From DASPWW01 sp963756745 (lineage in GTDB: Bacteria > Actinomycetota > Thermoleophilia > Solirubrobacterales > 70-9): DNA of 64,000 nt. Within the stretch, counting starts at the first letter, position 1, and each line of letters begins with the position of its first letter. The stretch covers positions 186,001-250,000 of the forward strand of contig CAVWOU010000001.1 of NCBI GenBank assembly GCA_963756745.1, given 5' to 3'. Positions 1-8,065 of this stretch are shown one piece after another. The notes below the pieces were generated by a model. It made no database searches, was not told the origin of the DNA, and saw only the letters and a list, made by a program, of their open reading frames with translations. The position numbers were made by a program, and so were the translations under genes.

Positions 1-1
1 G

Positions 2-1078
2 CGCAGCGCGACGGAGGAGTCCTCGACTCCGACGAGCGCCACAGAACGCCCGCCCACCCAGACCACGATCCGGGCGTCGGAGATCGCGGAGGAGGAAGAG
101 CTCCTCGCAAGCTGGGCCGAGAGCCGGCGGCGATCACGAGAGCGCCGCTACGCCCCCCGTCGCACGAAGCGGCGCATCGAGCCTCGGCGGTGGGCGCTCC
201 GTGCGGGCGTCGCAGCCTTGCTCGTCGGCGCCGCAGTCATCCCGTTCAGCGACACGACCGATCTCGTAGTACCGAGCGCCGGGCGCGCCAAGGCCAGCGG
301 GTCCGGTCCGCCCGGGACGCATGGGAGACGTCCGGGACCGCCGCCCGTGACCCCGTCCGCGAGCGGCGTGCGGGAGGCGAAGCAGTTCGTCCACACGCGC
401 GAGGGCCTCGTGTCCTTCGCGGCGATCGACTCGCGCGGACGGGCGCGCGGGGTGGCCGAGAACCGCCCCTACGTGTCGGCGAGCGTGGTGAAGGCGCTGC
501 TTCTCGCCGCCGAGCTGCGTCGGCTCGAGAGCGCCGGCGCCGGGATCGACGAGTTGACCCGGACCACCCTCACGCAGATGATCACGATCAGCGACAACGA
601 CGCAGCGGACGCGATCTACGCGCGGGTCGGCGACGCCGGGCTGTACGCGGTCGCGAACCGCACGGGGATGCGCAGCTTCACGGTGTCCGGTTACTGGGCG
701 AACGCCCAGATCACGGCCGCCGACATGGCGGCGTTCATGTGGAATCTCGACAAGGCGGTCCCGGCCGGCAAGCGTGACTTCGGGCTCTCGATCCTCGGCG
801 AGATCGTCCCGCAGCAGAGCTGGGGGATCCCCGAGGCCGCCGGGCCCCACTGGGACATTCGCTTCAAGGGCGGCTGGCGCTCGACGGAGCTCGGGCAGCT
901 CGTCCACCAGGCCGCCGCGCTGCGGCACGACGACGGCTCCCGAACCGCGGTCGCGGTGCTAACCGACGCCCAGCCGACCCAGACGTACGGGATCGAGTCG
1001 GTGCGCGGCGTGGCCGAGCGCATGCTCGATCACGGAGACGCTCATCGCGGCAGCTCGCGCCCCAACCACTCCGAATAG
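2..1078 (+). CDS. membrane-anchored class A beta-lactamase-like serine hydrolase (5' end outside window)
   Basis: The reading frame is open to the left edge, so the start lies upstream. A charged Arg-rich cytoplasmic stretch precedes one membrane helix (WALRAGVAALLVGAAVIPF, about nt 200-260), a Pro/Gly linker and then a penicillin-recognising fold. The class A motifs are visible: SxxK as SVVK (about nt 484-495), SDN (about nt 589-597) and KGG in the KTG position (about nt 868-876). The layout is a type II membrane protein with an extracytoplasmic catalytic domain. Such proteins can be beta-lactamases, D,D-peptidases or inactive relatives; the class A Glu166 motif was not identified, so I do not call resistance. 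Its 3' end overlaps the convergent acxC by 37 bp. Confidence 0.8.
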   Translation, partial: RSATEESSTPTSATERPPTQTTIRASEIAEEEELLASWAESRRRSRERRYAPRRTKRRIEPRRWALRAGVAALLVGAAVIPFSDTTDLVVPSAGRAKASGSGPPGTHGRRPGPPPVTPSASGVREAKQFVHTREGLVSFAAIDSRGRARGVAENRPYVSASVVKALLLAAELRRLESAGAGIDELTRTTLTQMITISDNDAADAIYARVGDAGLYAVANRTGMRSFTVSGYWANAQITAADMAAFMWNLDKAVPAGKRDFGLSILGEIVPQQSWGIPEAAGPHWDIRFKGGWRSTELGQLVHQAAALRHDDGSRTAVAVLTDAQPTQTYGIESVRGVAERMLDHGDAHRGSSRPNHSE

Positions 1079-1566
1079 AAGCCCTCGAGGTCGGGGAGGA
1101 AGTCGTGCACGACCGGGTAGCCGGGCGGGACGGCCTCGACCTCGAGCAACGTCTTGCACCCGGGGCAGAAGTACTCGCGCAGGTGGTTCCAGTCGGGGTC
1201 GCCCGACATCTTCTCCGGGTAGATCTCGTGCAGCGATTCGTCGTCATCGCGCACGTTGATCAGCGCCTCGAGCTTCCAGTTCTCGCGGTAGTCGCCGAAC
1301 TCGTGCCCGCAGTCGCACTTGATGACATACCTAACACCGGACCCTGCACCACCCGTCGGCGGCTCTTGGCCGCCGGCGGCCACGATGTTTAGATGCTCGC
1401 CGAACGGGAGCACGATCGGCTCGTCCCACTCGACCCGCTCCTGGAGCAACGCGACGTACTGGTCGAACCGGCCGGGGTCCTTGTAGGAGGACTGGATCGC
1501 CCGCACCTGGGAGCGCGGAAGGCGCTCCTCGACGAGGTCGCGAAGCGTCTCGTCGTCGAGCTTCAC
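1042..1566 (-). CDS. acxC: acetone carboxylase gamma subunit
   Basis: At 174 aa this matches the small gamma subunit of the ATP-dependent acetone carboxylase heterohexamer, which makes acetoacetate from acetone and bicarbonate. The C-terminal half carries paired Cys motifs, CDCGH (about residue 93) and CPGC (about residue 142), consistent with a structural metal site. It starts at GTG 1566, overlapping the alpha-subunit stop by 4 nt (GTGA), so it is translationally coupled as the last gene of a beta-alpha-gamma operon. Having this third subunit separates the locus from ordinary hydantoinase or oxoprolinase pairs. The 3' end converges on the serine hydrolase. Confidence 0.9.
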   Translation of the reverse strand: MKLDDETLRDLVEERLPRSQVRAIQSSYKDPGRFDQYVALLQERVEWDEPIVLPFGEHLNIVAAGGQEPPTGGAGSGVRYVIKCDCGHEFGDYRENWKLEALINVRDDDESLHEIYPEKMSGDPDWNHLREYFCPGCKTLLEVEAVPPGYPVVHDFLPDLEGFYSEWLGRELPR

Positions 1567-3881
1567 TGTTCCGCGTCGCGACCACCCGGCCGCGACGGAG
1601 TGAAAGACGACGTCGCGACCGGCCCTGATTCGTCGGCGAGCAGCGTGCGCGTCAGCTCGACGGTCGGGGTGGCGACGTCGAAGTCGAAGTCCTCCGGCAG
1701 GTCCCAGAACTCGCGGAACTCACGCGCCCAGCTGTCCGACAACCGGATCGACTCCGCGTACATCCTCTGCACCGGCTCGATCATCTCGCCGTCGAGCAGT
1801 CGCTGGCGCTCGCCCCGCATCCACTCGCGCACAGGGACCGCCTTGCGCCCGCGCTCCTCGCGCATCTCGGCTCGGCGCGTCACGCTGGCGTCGGGGTCGC
1901 CGGGGACCACGCCGTACACCGAATCCGCGTACCGCGGCAGCAGGTACTCGCCCTCGATGTCGGCCATCACCGACTCGTACGGTCGCTCGAGCGCATCTCC
2001 CACGCCGGCGGCGCCGCGGAACATGCACAGGTAGAGGTCGCCCTGTCGCATCACCTCGGGCAGGGTGGTGGTCTCGAGGTCGAACTGGCGCTCACCCTTG
2101 ACCATCCGCTCGAGCGCGGAGTCCGCGGGGTCGGGGTCGTGGGTCGGGAACGGCTCGCGGCGCTCGACGAGGTCGAAGAAGTTGGTGTTGCGCACGTTGT
2201 GCCGGTACCCGGTCGCGGCGGGGTACCCGCCCCACAGCCCCGTCTGGATGAACATCCGCCCGTTGCCGATGTTCTGCATCTCGTAGAACGGCGTCTTCCA
2301 AGCGAGCCGCAGCGCCTCGTAGCCCGAGCCGCCGCGGTGCCGCCCCGGCCCCGCCGTGTTCGGCTTCACGCGCTGGCCGATGTAAAGGAACGGTTCGATC
2401 AGCTCCCACATCTCCATGTCGCCCATGTCGCCCTCGGGATTCCACATCGCCGCGGCGTAGTCGAGCCCGTCGAGGATCATCTTCCCCCCGCCCCCGACGC
2501 ACGAGAGCCCGAAGTTGGTCGTTGCCGACTGCTTGCCGTACTGGTCGATGCCGCCGCCCTGGAACGCGTTGCTCGTCAGCCCGTAGGGCGCCAGCACCTC
2601 CTCGACGAACCCGCGCGCCTGCAGAGCTCGCGACACCGACTTGATGAAGCCCATGAACGAAGGAATCAGGAACGCCCACGCGATCCCGGTCGAGGCCTGC
2701 GGGTTGGAGTGGTTGGTCCACGTCCCGGGCGGGAAGTTGGTGTTGAGGCCGAGGTAGGCGCCGTCGTTGACCTTGTCGTTCGGGATCAGCGTCTGGGTGA
2801 GCTGGACCCACACCGCTCCCTGCATCGCCGACGGCGTGCAGTTCGAGGAGTGGTATCCCCACGACGACGCGCCCTCGTAGTCCATCTCCAGCTTCGCGTC
2901 GCGCGTGACGCGGATCTCGACCGGCGCGTGCATCATCGTGTCGACGCGCGCGTACGAGGGAAGCTGCTCCTCCTTCGCGAACGCGTTCTCGGTGAACGCG
3001 GGGGCCCGGTAACGCCCCGGGATCAGCATCTCTCGGACGCGGCTCTGGAACGAGCGCCGCCCGTCCTCGATCACCTCGCGGATGAACCGCTTGTAGGAGT
3101 CGATCCCCTCCTCGAGGATCACCCGCTCGACCGACTCGCGGGCCATGTGGCAACCGGCGATGCGCGTCTTCTCGTCGAGCGTCCAGTACATCGGCGTCCG
3201 GGTCCCCTTCAGCCCGGCGAGGACGTGGTCGCGCCACAGCTCGTCGTTCGAGCCGATCTTCTTCGCCGGCAGGTCGATGCCGTCCTCGTAGCGGGCGATC
3301 GGCCCGACCGGCACCGAGCCCGGCGTCTTCGCGCCGATGTCGATCTCGTGCGTCACCCCCGCTGCCCATCCGACCAGCTCGTCCTCCCAGAAGATCGGCA
3401 CGATCGTCTGCACGTCCGCGTTGTGGACGTCGCCGATCATCGCGTCGTTGTTCGTGAAGATGTCGCCCGGGGCGATCCCCGGGTTGTCCTCGTAGCCCTG
3501 GCGGATCATGTACTTGATCGCGTCGGACATCGTGTGGACGTGGACGATGATCCCGGTCGAGAGCGCGACCGAGTCGCCCTCCGGCGTGTAGAGCGCGAAG
3601 CTGAGCTCGCCGATCTCCTTCACGATCGGCGAGGCGGAGATGTTGAGCGCCGTCTCGCGCGCGCTGACGAGGCCGCCGCGCAGGCGTGAGAACAGCTTCT
3701 CGAACCGGATCGGGTCGCTTTCCTTCAGCTCGAGCGCGTCGATCCCCCAGTAACGCCCCGTCTCGGCGAACTGCCGCTCGGACTCGAGCAGCATCTCGCG
3801 CGCGGTGCGCCCCTCCCAGCCAATCGCCGACGCCTGCTCCGCCAGTGGCTCGAGCTCCCGTGTCCGGTCGACGATCGCCAT
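1563..3881 (-). CDS. acxB: acetone carboxylase alpha subunit (hydantoinase B family)
   Basis: A 772-aa hydantoinase B/oxoprolinase-type protein, the usual length for the alpha subunit of acetone carboxylase. I chose ATG 3881, giving MAIVDRTREL, because an AGGAGCTGAG ribosome site precedes it and the upstream beta gene stops 1 nt before. A longer open frame upstream runs only through the beta gene. The family core is intact, including a Gly-rich block near 2470-2520 (LSCVGGGGKMILDG). It acts in the cytoplasm with the beta (nucleotide-binding) and gamma subunits. Acetophenone carboxylase is a relative, but the AcxC-type gamma subunit favours acetone or a small ketone. Confidence 0.9.
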   Translation of the reverse strand: MAIVDRTRELEPLAEQASAIGWEGRTAREMLLESERQFAETGRYWGIDALELKESDPIRFEKLFSRLRGGLVSARETALNISASPIVKEIGELSFALYTPEGDSVALSTGIIVHVHTMSDAIKYMIRQGYEDNPGIAPGDIFTNNDAMIGDVHNADVQTIVPIFWEDELVGWAAGVTHEIDIGAKTPGSVPVGPIARYEDGIDLPAKKIGSNDELWRDHVLAGLKGTRTPMYWTLDEKTRIAGCHMARESVERVILEEGIDSYKRFIREVIEDGRRSFQSRVREMLIPGRYRAPAFTENAFAKEEQLPSYARVDTMMHAPVEIRVTRDAKLEMDYEGASSWGYHSSNCTPSAMQGAVWVQLTQTLIPNDKVNDGAYLGLNTNFPPGTWTNHSNPQASTGIAWAFLIPSFMGFIKSVSRALQARGFVEEVLAPYGLTSNAFQGGGIDQYGKQSATTNFGLSCVGGGGKMILDGLDYAAAMWNPEGDMGDMEMWELIEPFLYIGQRVKPNTAGPGRHRGGSGYEALRLAWKTPFYEMQNIGNGRMFIQTGLWGGYPAATGYRHNVRNTNFFDLVERREPFPTHDPDPADSALERMVKGERQFDLETTTLPEVMRQGDLYLCMFRGAAGVGDALERPYESVMADIEGEYLLPRYADSVYGVVPGDPDASVTRRAEMREERGRKAVPVREWMRGERQRLLDGEMIEPVQRMYAESIRLSDSWAREFREFWDLPEDFDFDVATPTVELTRTLLADESGPVATSSFTPSRPGGRDAEQ

Positions 3882-3882
3882 C

Positions 3883-6042
3883 TCAGCTCCTCTCGCTCTC
3901 CCGGGTCTCCAGGTGGAAGATCCGGTTGCCATCCAGTCGCGCGGCGCGGCCCGGCGGGACCGCGAACGTGTCGGCTGGCGATTCGATGATCGCAGGCCCC
4001 TCGACCACGTGCCCGGCCCGCACATCGCCCTGCTCAAAGATCGGCGTCTCGGTCCAGCCTCCGTCCCACCACACATTCCTTCGCCCCTTCGGCTCCGGCG
4101 CCCCCGAGACCGGCTCCTCGTCCGGCAGTGCCGGCTTCTCGACGTCGACTGCGCCGGTGACGATCACGTTCGTCACCAGGTATCCGAGCTCGGGGGAGCG
4201 CGCCGCGCGCGCGTAGAGCTTCCCGTAGGCGTCCTCGAACGCCGCGATCAGGTCGTCCACCTGCGCCGCCTCGCTCAGCTCCTCGTGTGGCGAGAGGATC
4301 TCGAGGTCGTTGAGCTGGCCCATGTACTGCATGCGCACGTATCGGCGCAGCTCGATCCGGTCCTCGGGGACGCCCGACTTCGCGAACTCCTCGACGACCT
4401 TCTCGCGCAGCATCTCCCATCCGCCCGCGATGTAGATCCCGAGCCCCGCCTTGACGTCATCGTCGGCGCCCGGCTCGACCGGCATGTCGATCGTGAGGTC
4501 GTAGCGGTACGCGAAGTCTCCGCACGCACAGCCGAAGGCGGAGAACCCCGCCGCCCATGCCGGGACGAGGACCTCGCGATAGGGAACGTCGCGCGTGTAG
4601 CCGGCGGCGTGCAGCGGGCCGCCGCCCCCGTAACACAGGAGCGTGTAGTCGACCGGCGAGTAGCCCTTGCCGAGCACCTGCGCGACCGCCTCGTACTTGA
4701 GCGTCTCGTCGAACAGCTCCACGACCCCGGCCGCGGCCTCCTCGACGGAGAGCCCGAGCGGCTGGGCGATCTGCTCGCCCACCGCGGCGCGCGCCCGCTC
4801 GGGGTCGAGTTTCACCTCGCCGCCGAGGAAGTAGTCGGGGTTGATCCGTCCGAGGACGAGGTTGAGGTCGGTCACCGAGGGTGTCTCGAGCCCCGACTCC
4901 GGCCACGACACGCCGATCGCGGCGCCGGCCGAGTCCGGCCCCAGGTCGGGTCGCCCCGAGTTGGGGTCGATGCGCACGAATGAGCCGGTCCCGGCGCCGA
5001 TCGAGTCGACCTGGACGAGCGGGATGTTGAGCAGGAATCGCCCCACGTCAGAAATCTGGCGGATCGCGAACTCGCCGTCGGTGATCAGCGCGATGTCGAA
5101 GCTCGTCCCGCCGATGTCGGTGCAGACGATGTTCTGGGAGCTCCCGGAGTCGATCCGGTCGGCGAGGTAGCGCGCGCCGATCACACCGCCGATCGGCCCC
5201 GAGATCAGCGTGCGCGCGAGCTCCTTGGCGTCGATCGAGATCGTCCCGCCGTGGGCGGCCATTATCCGCAGGTCGAACTTCGCTCCGGACTCGCGGGTCG
5301 CGTCGCGCACCTTGCGGAGCTGCTCGCGCGAGGGCGCGGCCGCGTAGGCCTCGACCAGGGTCGAGTTGAGACGCGGGAAGTCGCGCCGCATCGGGTACAG
5401 GTCGGACGACAGGAACACCGGGAGCTCGGGCGCCAGCTCGCCCGCGATCTCGCGGATCCGATCCTCGTGCTGGGAGTTTCGGTAGCTGTACAGGAGGTTG
5501 ACGACGATCGCCTCCACACCGGCCCCGGCGAGCTCGGTGACCGCGGCGCGCGCCTCGTCGTCGTAGAGCGGGATCGCCTCCTCGCCGAACATGTCGACCC
5601 GACCCCGCACCCCGCGGATCAGCTCGCGCGGGACGAGCGGCTCGTTGTGGAAATGGGTCGCGACGTGGAGCCGGTCCGAATACGGGTAGCCCAGGTAGGT
5701 CTGGATCCCGCGCTCGAGGCGCAGCATGTCCTCCATGCCCGCGGTCACGATCAGACCCACGCGGCGGCCCTTGCGCTCGAGCAAGCGGTTGAGCATCGCC
5801 GTGCCCGAGTAGATCCCCGAGACGACCTCGGGCAGGGCGCCCGTGGGTTCCAGCCCCCAGTGGGCGAGCGCGTCGCGGGTCGAGCTCATGAATCCGACCG
5901 ACTCGTCCTCCGGCGTCGTCTGCGCCTTGCCGACGACGAACTCGCCCGAGCGGTCGACGATGAACGTGTCGGTCATCGTCCCGCCGGCGTCGATCGCGAG
6001 CACCCGCGGTTGGCGGGAATCCGGGCCTCGTTCACGCGACAC
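3883..6042 (-). CDS. acxA: acetone carboxylase beta subunit (hydantoinase A/oxoprolinase family)
   Basis: A 719-aa protein beginning with the ASKHA-type nucleotide-binding element LAIDAGGTMTDTF (residues about 15-27), followed by the hydantoinase N and A domains. A second phosphate-binding block, CTDIGGTSFD, lies mid-protein. In this enzyme the beta subunit handles ATP-dependent substrate activation, which is then passed to the alpha subunit. The GTG start at 6042 has no Shine-Dalgarno. A CAAAAT-like -10 lies 7 nt upstream and an 11-bp dyad lies 11 nt upstream, so the message may be leaderless and repressor-controlled. It is the first gene of the operon. Confidence 0.9.
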   Translation of the reverse strand: MSRERGPDSRQPRVLAIDAGGTMTDTFIVDRSGEFVVGKAQTTPEDESVGFMSSTRDALAHWGLEPTGALPEVVSGIYSGTAMLNRLLERKGRRVGLIVTAGMEDMLRLERGIQTYLGYPYSDRLHVATHFHNEPLVPRELIRGVRGRVDMFGEEAIPLYDDEARAAVTELAGAGVEAIVVNLLYSYRNSQHEDRIREIAGELAPELPVFLSSDLYPMRRDFPRLNSTLVEAYAAAPSREQLRKVRDATRESGAKFDLRIMAAHGGTISIDAKELARTLISGPIGGVIGARYLADRIDSGSSQNIVCTDIGGTSFDIALITDGEFAIRQISDVGRFLLNIPLVQVDSIGAGTGSFVRIDPNSGRPDLGPDSAGAAIGVSWPESGLETPSVTDLNLVLGRINPDYFLGGEVKLDPERARAAVGEQIAQPLGLSVEEAAAGVVELFDETLKYEAVAQVLGKGYSPVDYTLLCYGGGGPLHAAGYTRDVPYREVLVPAWAAGFSAFGCACGDFAYRYDLTIDMPVEPGADDDVKAGLGIYIAGGWEMLREKVVEEFAKSGVPEDRIELRRYVRMQYMGQLNDLEILSPHEELSEAAQVDDLIAAFEDAYGKLYARAARSPELGYLVTNVIVTGAVDVEKPALPDEEPVSGAPEPKGRRNVWWDGGWTETPIFEQGDVRAGHVVEGPAIIESPADTFAVPPGRAARLDGNRIFHLETRESERS

Positions 6043-6053
6043 GGCCGGATTTT

Positions 6054-6079
6054 GACACTGTGTCTGACTTCGTGTCTAG
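6054..6079 (-). promoter_or_regulatory. candidate operator of the acetone carboxylase operon
   Basis: Just upstream of acxA, on the minus strand, sits a perfect dyad GACACAGTGTC (6054-6064) and a further AGACAC half-site about one helical turn away (6072-6079). The dyad abuts a CAAAAT -10-like element. This is the geometry of a repressor site, but no regulator gene lies next to the operon, so the factor is unknown. Confidence 0.4.
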
Positions 6080-6089
6080 CGATCAGAAA

Positions 6090-6107
6090 CCCCCGCTCTC
6101 GCGGGGG
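6090..6107 (-). terminator. rho-independent terminator of the 49-aa peptide unit
   Basis: A perfect 7-bp G/C stem with a 4-nt loop (arms 6090-6096 and 6101-6107), read on the minus strand, is followed by TTTCT. It lies 44 nt past the stop codon of the small membrane protein and also insulates the acetone carboxylase promoter region downstream. Confidence 0.6.
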
Positions 6108-6150
6108 CTCCCGATCCTTCGAGACTTCCCGAACGGGCTCGGAGTCGACC

Positions 6151-6300
6151 TCAGCCCTGGACCACGCTCACCCCGATCACGAACGTCAGCACCAGCATCG
6201 CTACCGCGATTCCCACCAGGCTCCCCGCCGCATAAGCGAGCGCCTCACGTTCCCCGCCGGGTTCCCCCTTGACCAACCAGGTAACTAGACGTGTCGTCAC
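6151..6300 (-). CDS. 49-aa single-helix membrane protein downstream of a c-di-AMP riboswitch
   Basis: A 150-nt gene starts at GTG 6300 with a GAGAGG ribosome site 5 nt upstream and stops at TGA 6151. The product opens with MTTRLVTWLVKGEPGG, has an acidic/basic stretch (GEREA) and then one hydrophobic helix of about 25 residues (about residues 22-47, YAAGSLVGIAVAMLVLTF and onward), ending VVQG. I recognise no family. It is preceded by a clear c-di-AMP riboswitch and promoter and followed by a hairpin terminator, so it is a complete monocistronic unit. Size and topology suggest a regulator or accessory subunit of a membrane complex, but that is inference. Confidence 0.7.
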   Translation of the reverse strand: MTTRLVTWLVKGEPGGEREALAYAAGSLVGIAVAMLVLTFVIGVSVVQG

Positions 6301-6317
6301 AGGCACCTCTCTTTCTC

Positions 6318-6495
6318 GTGCCTACGGGGTTAGCTGTCGGGCTCGCGCGAAAGAGCTGCGCTACCGGATTCTCCTATCGGATTCGCCCCAGGGCCGTCAA
6401 GCCCTTGCTCACCGGCAAGTTCGCCTCTTGCCGACGACCACCGGCAAATTCGCTCGCGAATTTGCCGCGTGATCCTGGGTCCCCCGCTCCCCGGC
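6318..6495 (-). promoter_or_regulatory. c-di-AMP riboswitch (ydaO-yuaA class)
   Basis: Read on the minus strand, this leader contains the class hallmarks in order: GGGGGACCCAG, GGGGCGAATCC, and the 3' block GACAGCTAACCCCGTAGGC. A variable arm contains a perfect 11-bp hairpin (about 6442-6466). The same core occurs at 38960-39070 before an Rpf-like gene, a typical target of this class. In known members c-di-AMP binding turns expression off through the expression platform. Here the aptamer ends 18 nt before the 49-aa gene, so control could act on translation initiation. Confidence 0.85.
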
Positions 6496-6534
6496 TCAGA
6501 CGGCCGGGGACTCGGCAGGTTGCATCGCGGGAAC

Positions 6535-6562
6535 CTTATAGCGTCGTGCGGCGAGATTGCAA
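6535..6562 (-). promoter_or_regulatory. sigma70-type promoter for the riboswitch unit
   Basis: The minus strand shows TTGCAA (6557-6562) as a -35, a 16-nt spacer, then TATAAG (6535-6540) as a -10. Transcription would start about 30 nt before the riboswitch aptamer. Confidence 0.5.
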
Positions 6563-6588
6563 GCAAGCGCTAATGACCCGCCGCGGGG

Positions 6589-6879
6589 TCACCCACGCGC
6601 GTGGTCGATCGGAAACCACGCCACGCTCATGTCCACGCGGTCGCCGCGGAACGGGATTCCCTCGGCGACCAGCAGCTTGCGCTGACGCTCGCCTTGGGTG
6701 AGCGAGCCGTCGGCGCGCACGACCCGGTGCCACGGGACGTCCGGGTCGTGGCCAGACGCCATCACAGCGCCGGCGAAGCGCGGCGCCTCCGGACACAGGT
6801 CGCCGTAGGTGGTGACGAAGCCTTCGGGAACCGAGCGCGCACGGTTCAGGACTTCGCGCGCGCGATCGGAGTCGAGCAT
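6589..6879 (-). CDS. alkyltransferase-like (ATL) DNA-repair protein
   Basis: A 96-aa protein with the MGMT DNA-binding fold (EGFVTTYGDL, then the recognition helix). The methyl-acceptor motif PCHRV reads PWHRV, so the active Cys is Trp. This is the signature of ATL proteins, which bind O6-alkylguanine without transferring the alkyl group and hand the lesion to nucleotide excision repair. ATG 6879 is preferred over upstream in-frame starts because the family N-terminus begins there. GGGAGG directly abuts the ATG, an unusually short spacing. Confidence 0.85.
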   Translation of the reverse strand: MLDSDRAREVLNRARSVPEGFVTTYGDLCPEAPRFAGAVMASGHDPDVPWHRVVRADGSLTQGERQRKLLVAEGIPFRGDRVDMSVAWFPIDHARG

Positions 6880-7000
6880 CCTCCCAGTATCGCGCCGGGG
6901 TCGCGATTGCTCGCTACCCAGCGACGACCCCGACCACCCCACCGTTCCCCCGTCAGCACCTCCGCCTCCATGGGTCCGGCACTGACCCTAGGCTCTCACC

Positions 7001-7519
7001 GTGGCCGCGTTCGCGATCCGGGTGCCGTCGGTCGACGACCTTCTTGACCCCTACAGCACCGAGCCGCTCGAGCGCTGTCCGCTGCGGGATGAGATCCGCG
7101 AGCGGATCCTGCTCGCGTGGATAGACACGCGCGACGAGCGCCCGAGCCACCTCTCTGTGGAGATGCCGGCGCAGGAGAGGGAGCGTGCGCCCGCCGAGAG
7201 GCTTCAGCAGGCGATCCGAAACGATTTCGTCGAGACCTTTCGCTCGAGCACCCGGTTCCACGTCTTCACCCGCGGCGAGCGCCGCGAGGCCGAGGTCGCG
7301 TTCGTGTTCCTGATCCTGTGCCTGCTCGGGTCGAGCCTGATCGACAGCGTGACGCGGAACGACGCCCTGTTCTCCGGCATCTCGCAGGGGCTGCTCGTGC
7401 TCGGCTGGGTTGCGATGTGGCAGCCGGCGCAACAGGTGTTCCAGGCCATATCGCAGTGGTTGAGCCGTGGCCGCTACCGCGAGCTGTCGCAGGTCCCGAT
7501 CGAGATCGAGTGGGTGTGA
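7001..7519 (+). CDS. conserved hypothetical membrane protein
   Basis: 172 aa from GTG 7001. Residues 1-100 are hydrophilic (EIRERILLAW, then an Arg/Glu-rich stretch). Two membrane helices follow (about 105-122 VAFVFLILCLLGSSLIDSV and about 130-148 ISQGLLVLGWVAMW), with a short basic tail ending EIEWV. I recognise no function. It sits alone on the plus strand between the ATL gene and a small SRPBCC gene. Confidence 0.6.
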   Translation: MAAFAIRVPSVDDLLDPYSTEPLERCPLRDEIRERILLAWIDTRDERPSHLSVEMPAQERERAPAERLQQAIRNDFVETFRSSTRFHVFTRGERREAEVAFVFLILCLLGSSLIDSVTRNDALFSGISQGLLVLGWVAMWQPAQQVFQAISQWLSRGRYRELSQVPIEIEWV

Positions 7520-7621
7520 GCGCGGGAATCGGGACCGTGCTCCGCGCCGCTGCGCGCTCGGGTCGAGCCATCGCTATCGCCCTGGGCGACGGGCGAGTTC
7601 GACATGTAGCCTGGACGCCAC

Positions 7622-8065
7622 ATGGCAGGCCGATTCGAAGCCACGACCGTGATCGACCGCCCGATCGAGGAGGTGTTCGCCTTCCTCGCGGACGGGGAGA
7701 ACGACCCCAAGTTCAGCCCCAGGGTGCAGCAGATCGAGAAGCGGACCGACGGCCCGCCCGGGGTGGGGACGGTCTACGCGAGCACGGTCAAGGACGCCGG
7801 GATGACGACCAAGCGCGAGTTCGAGATCACGGAGTTCGAGCAGCCGACCCGGATCCGGTGGAAGGAAGCGTCGAGGAACCTCGTCGTCGCCAGCGAGGGC
7901 GGCTACGACCTCGCCCCAGCGGACGGGGGAACCCGCGTGACGATCTTCAACGTGCTCGAGGGACGCGGCCTCGGAAAGCTGATCACCCCGCTGGCGCTGA
8001 GCGGCGCCCGCAGGGACGCCGACGCGTTTGCGAACCGGATCAAGACGGCTGTCGAGGCGTCGTGA
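7622..8065 (+). CDS. SRPBCC (START-like) family protein
   Basis: 147 aa with the polyketide cyclase/START helix-grip pattern: an N-terminal strand FEATTVIDRPIEEVFAFLAD, a central beta region with Arg/Trp-rich strands and a long C-terminal helix (GARRDADAFANRIKTAVEAS). Members bind hydrophobic ligands; the ligand cannot be read from sequence. The 3' end overlaps the convergent histidine kinase by 26 bp. Confidence 0.75.
   Translation: MAGRFEATTVIDRPIEEVFAFLADGENDPKFSPRVQQIEKRTDGPPGVGTVYASTVKDAGMTTKREFEITEFEQPTRIRWKEASRNLVVASEGGYDLAPADGGTRVTIFNVLEGRGLGKLITPLALSGARRDADAFANRIKTAVEAS

Noticed and set aside
2092..3369. Long frames overlapping the acetone carboxylase genes on both strands
   Set aside because: Their Arg/Pro/Ala-rich translations match no family and the true frame is fully conserved; they are GC-rich shadow frames.
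6330..6566. 78-aa minus-strand frame over the riboswitch
   Set aside because: It runs through the conserved aptamer, has no ribosome site and shows no protein-like pattern.
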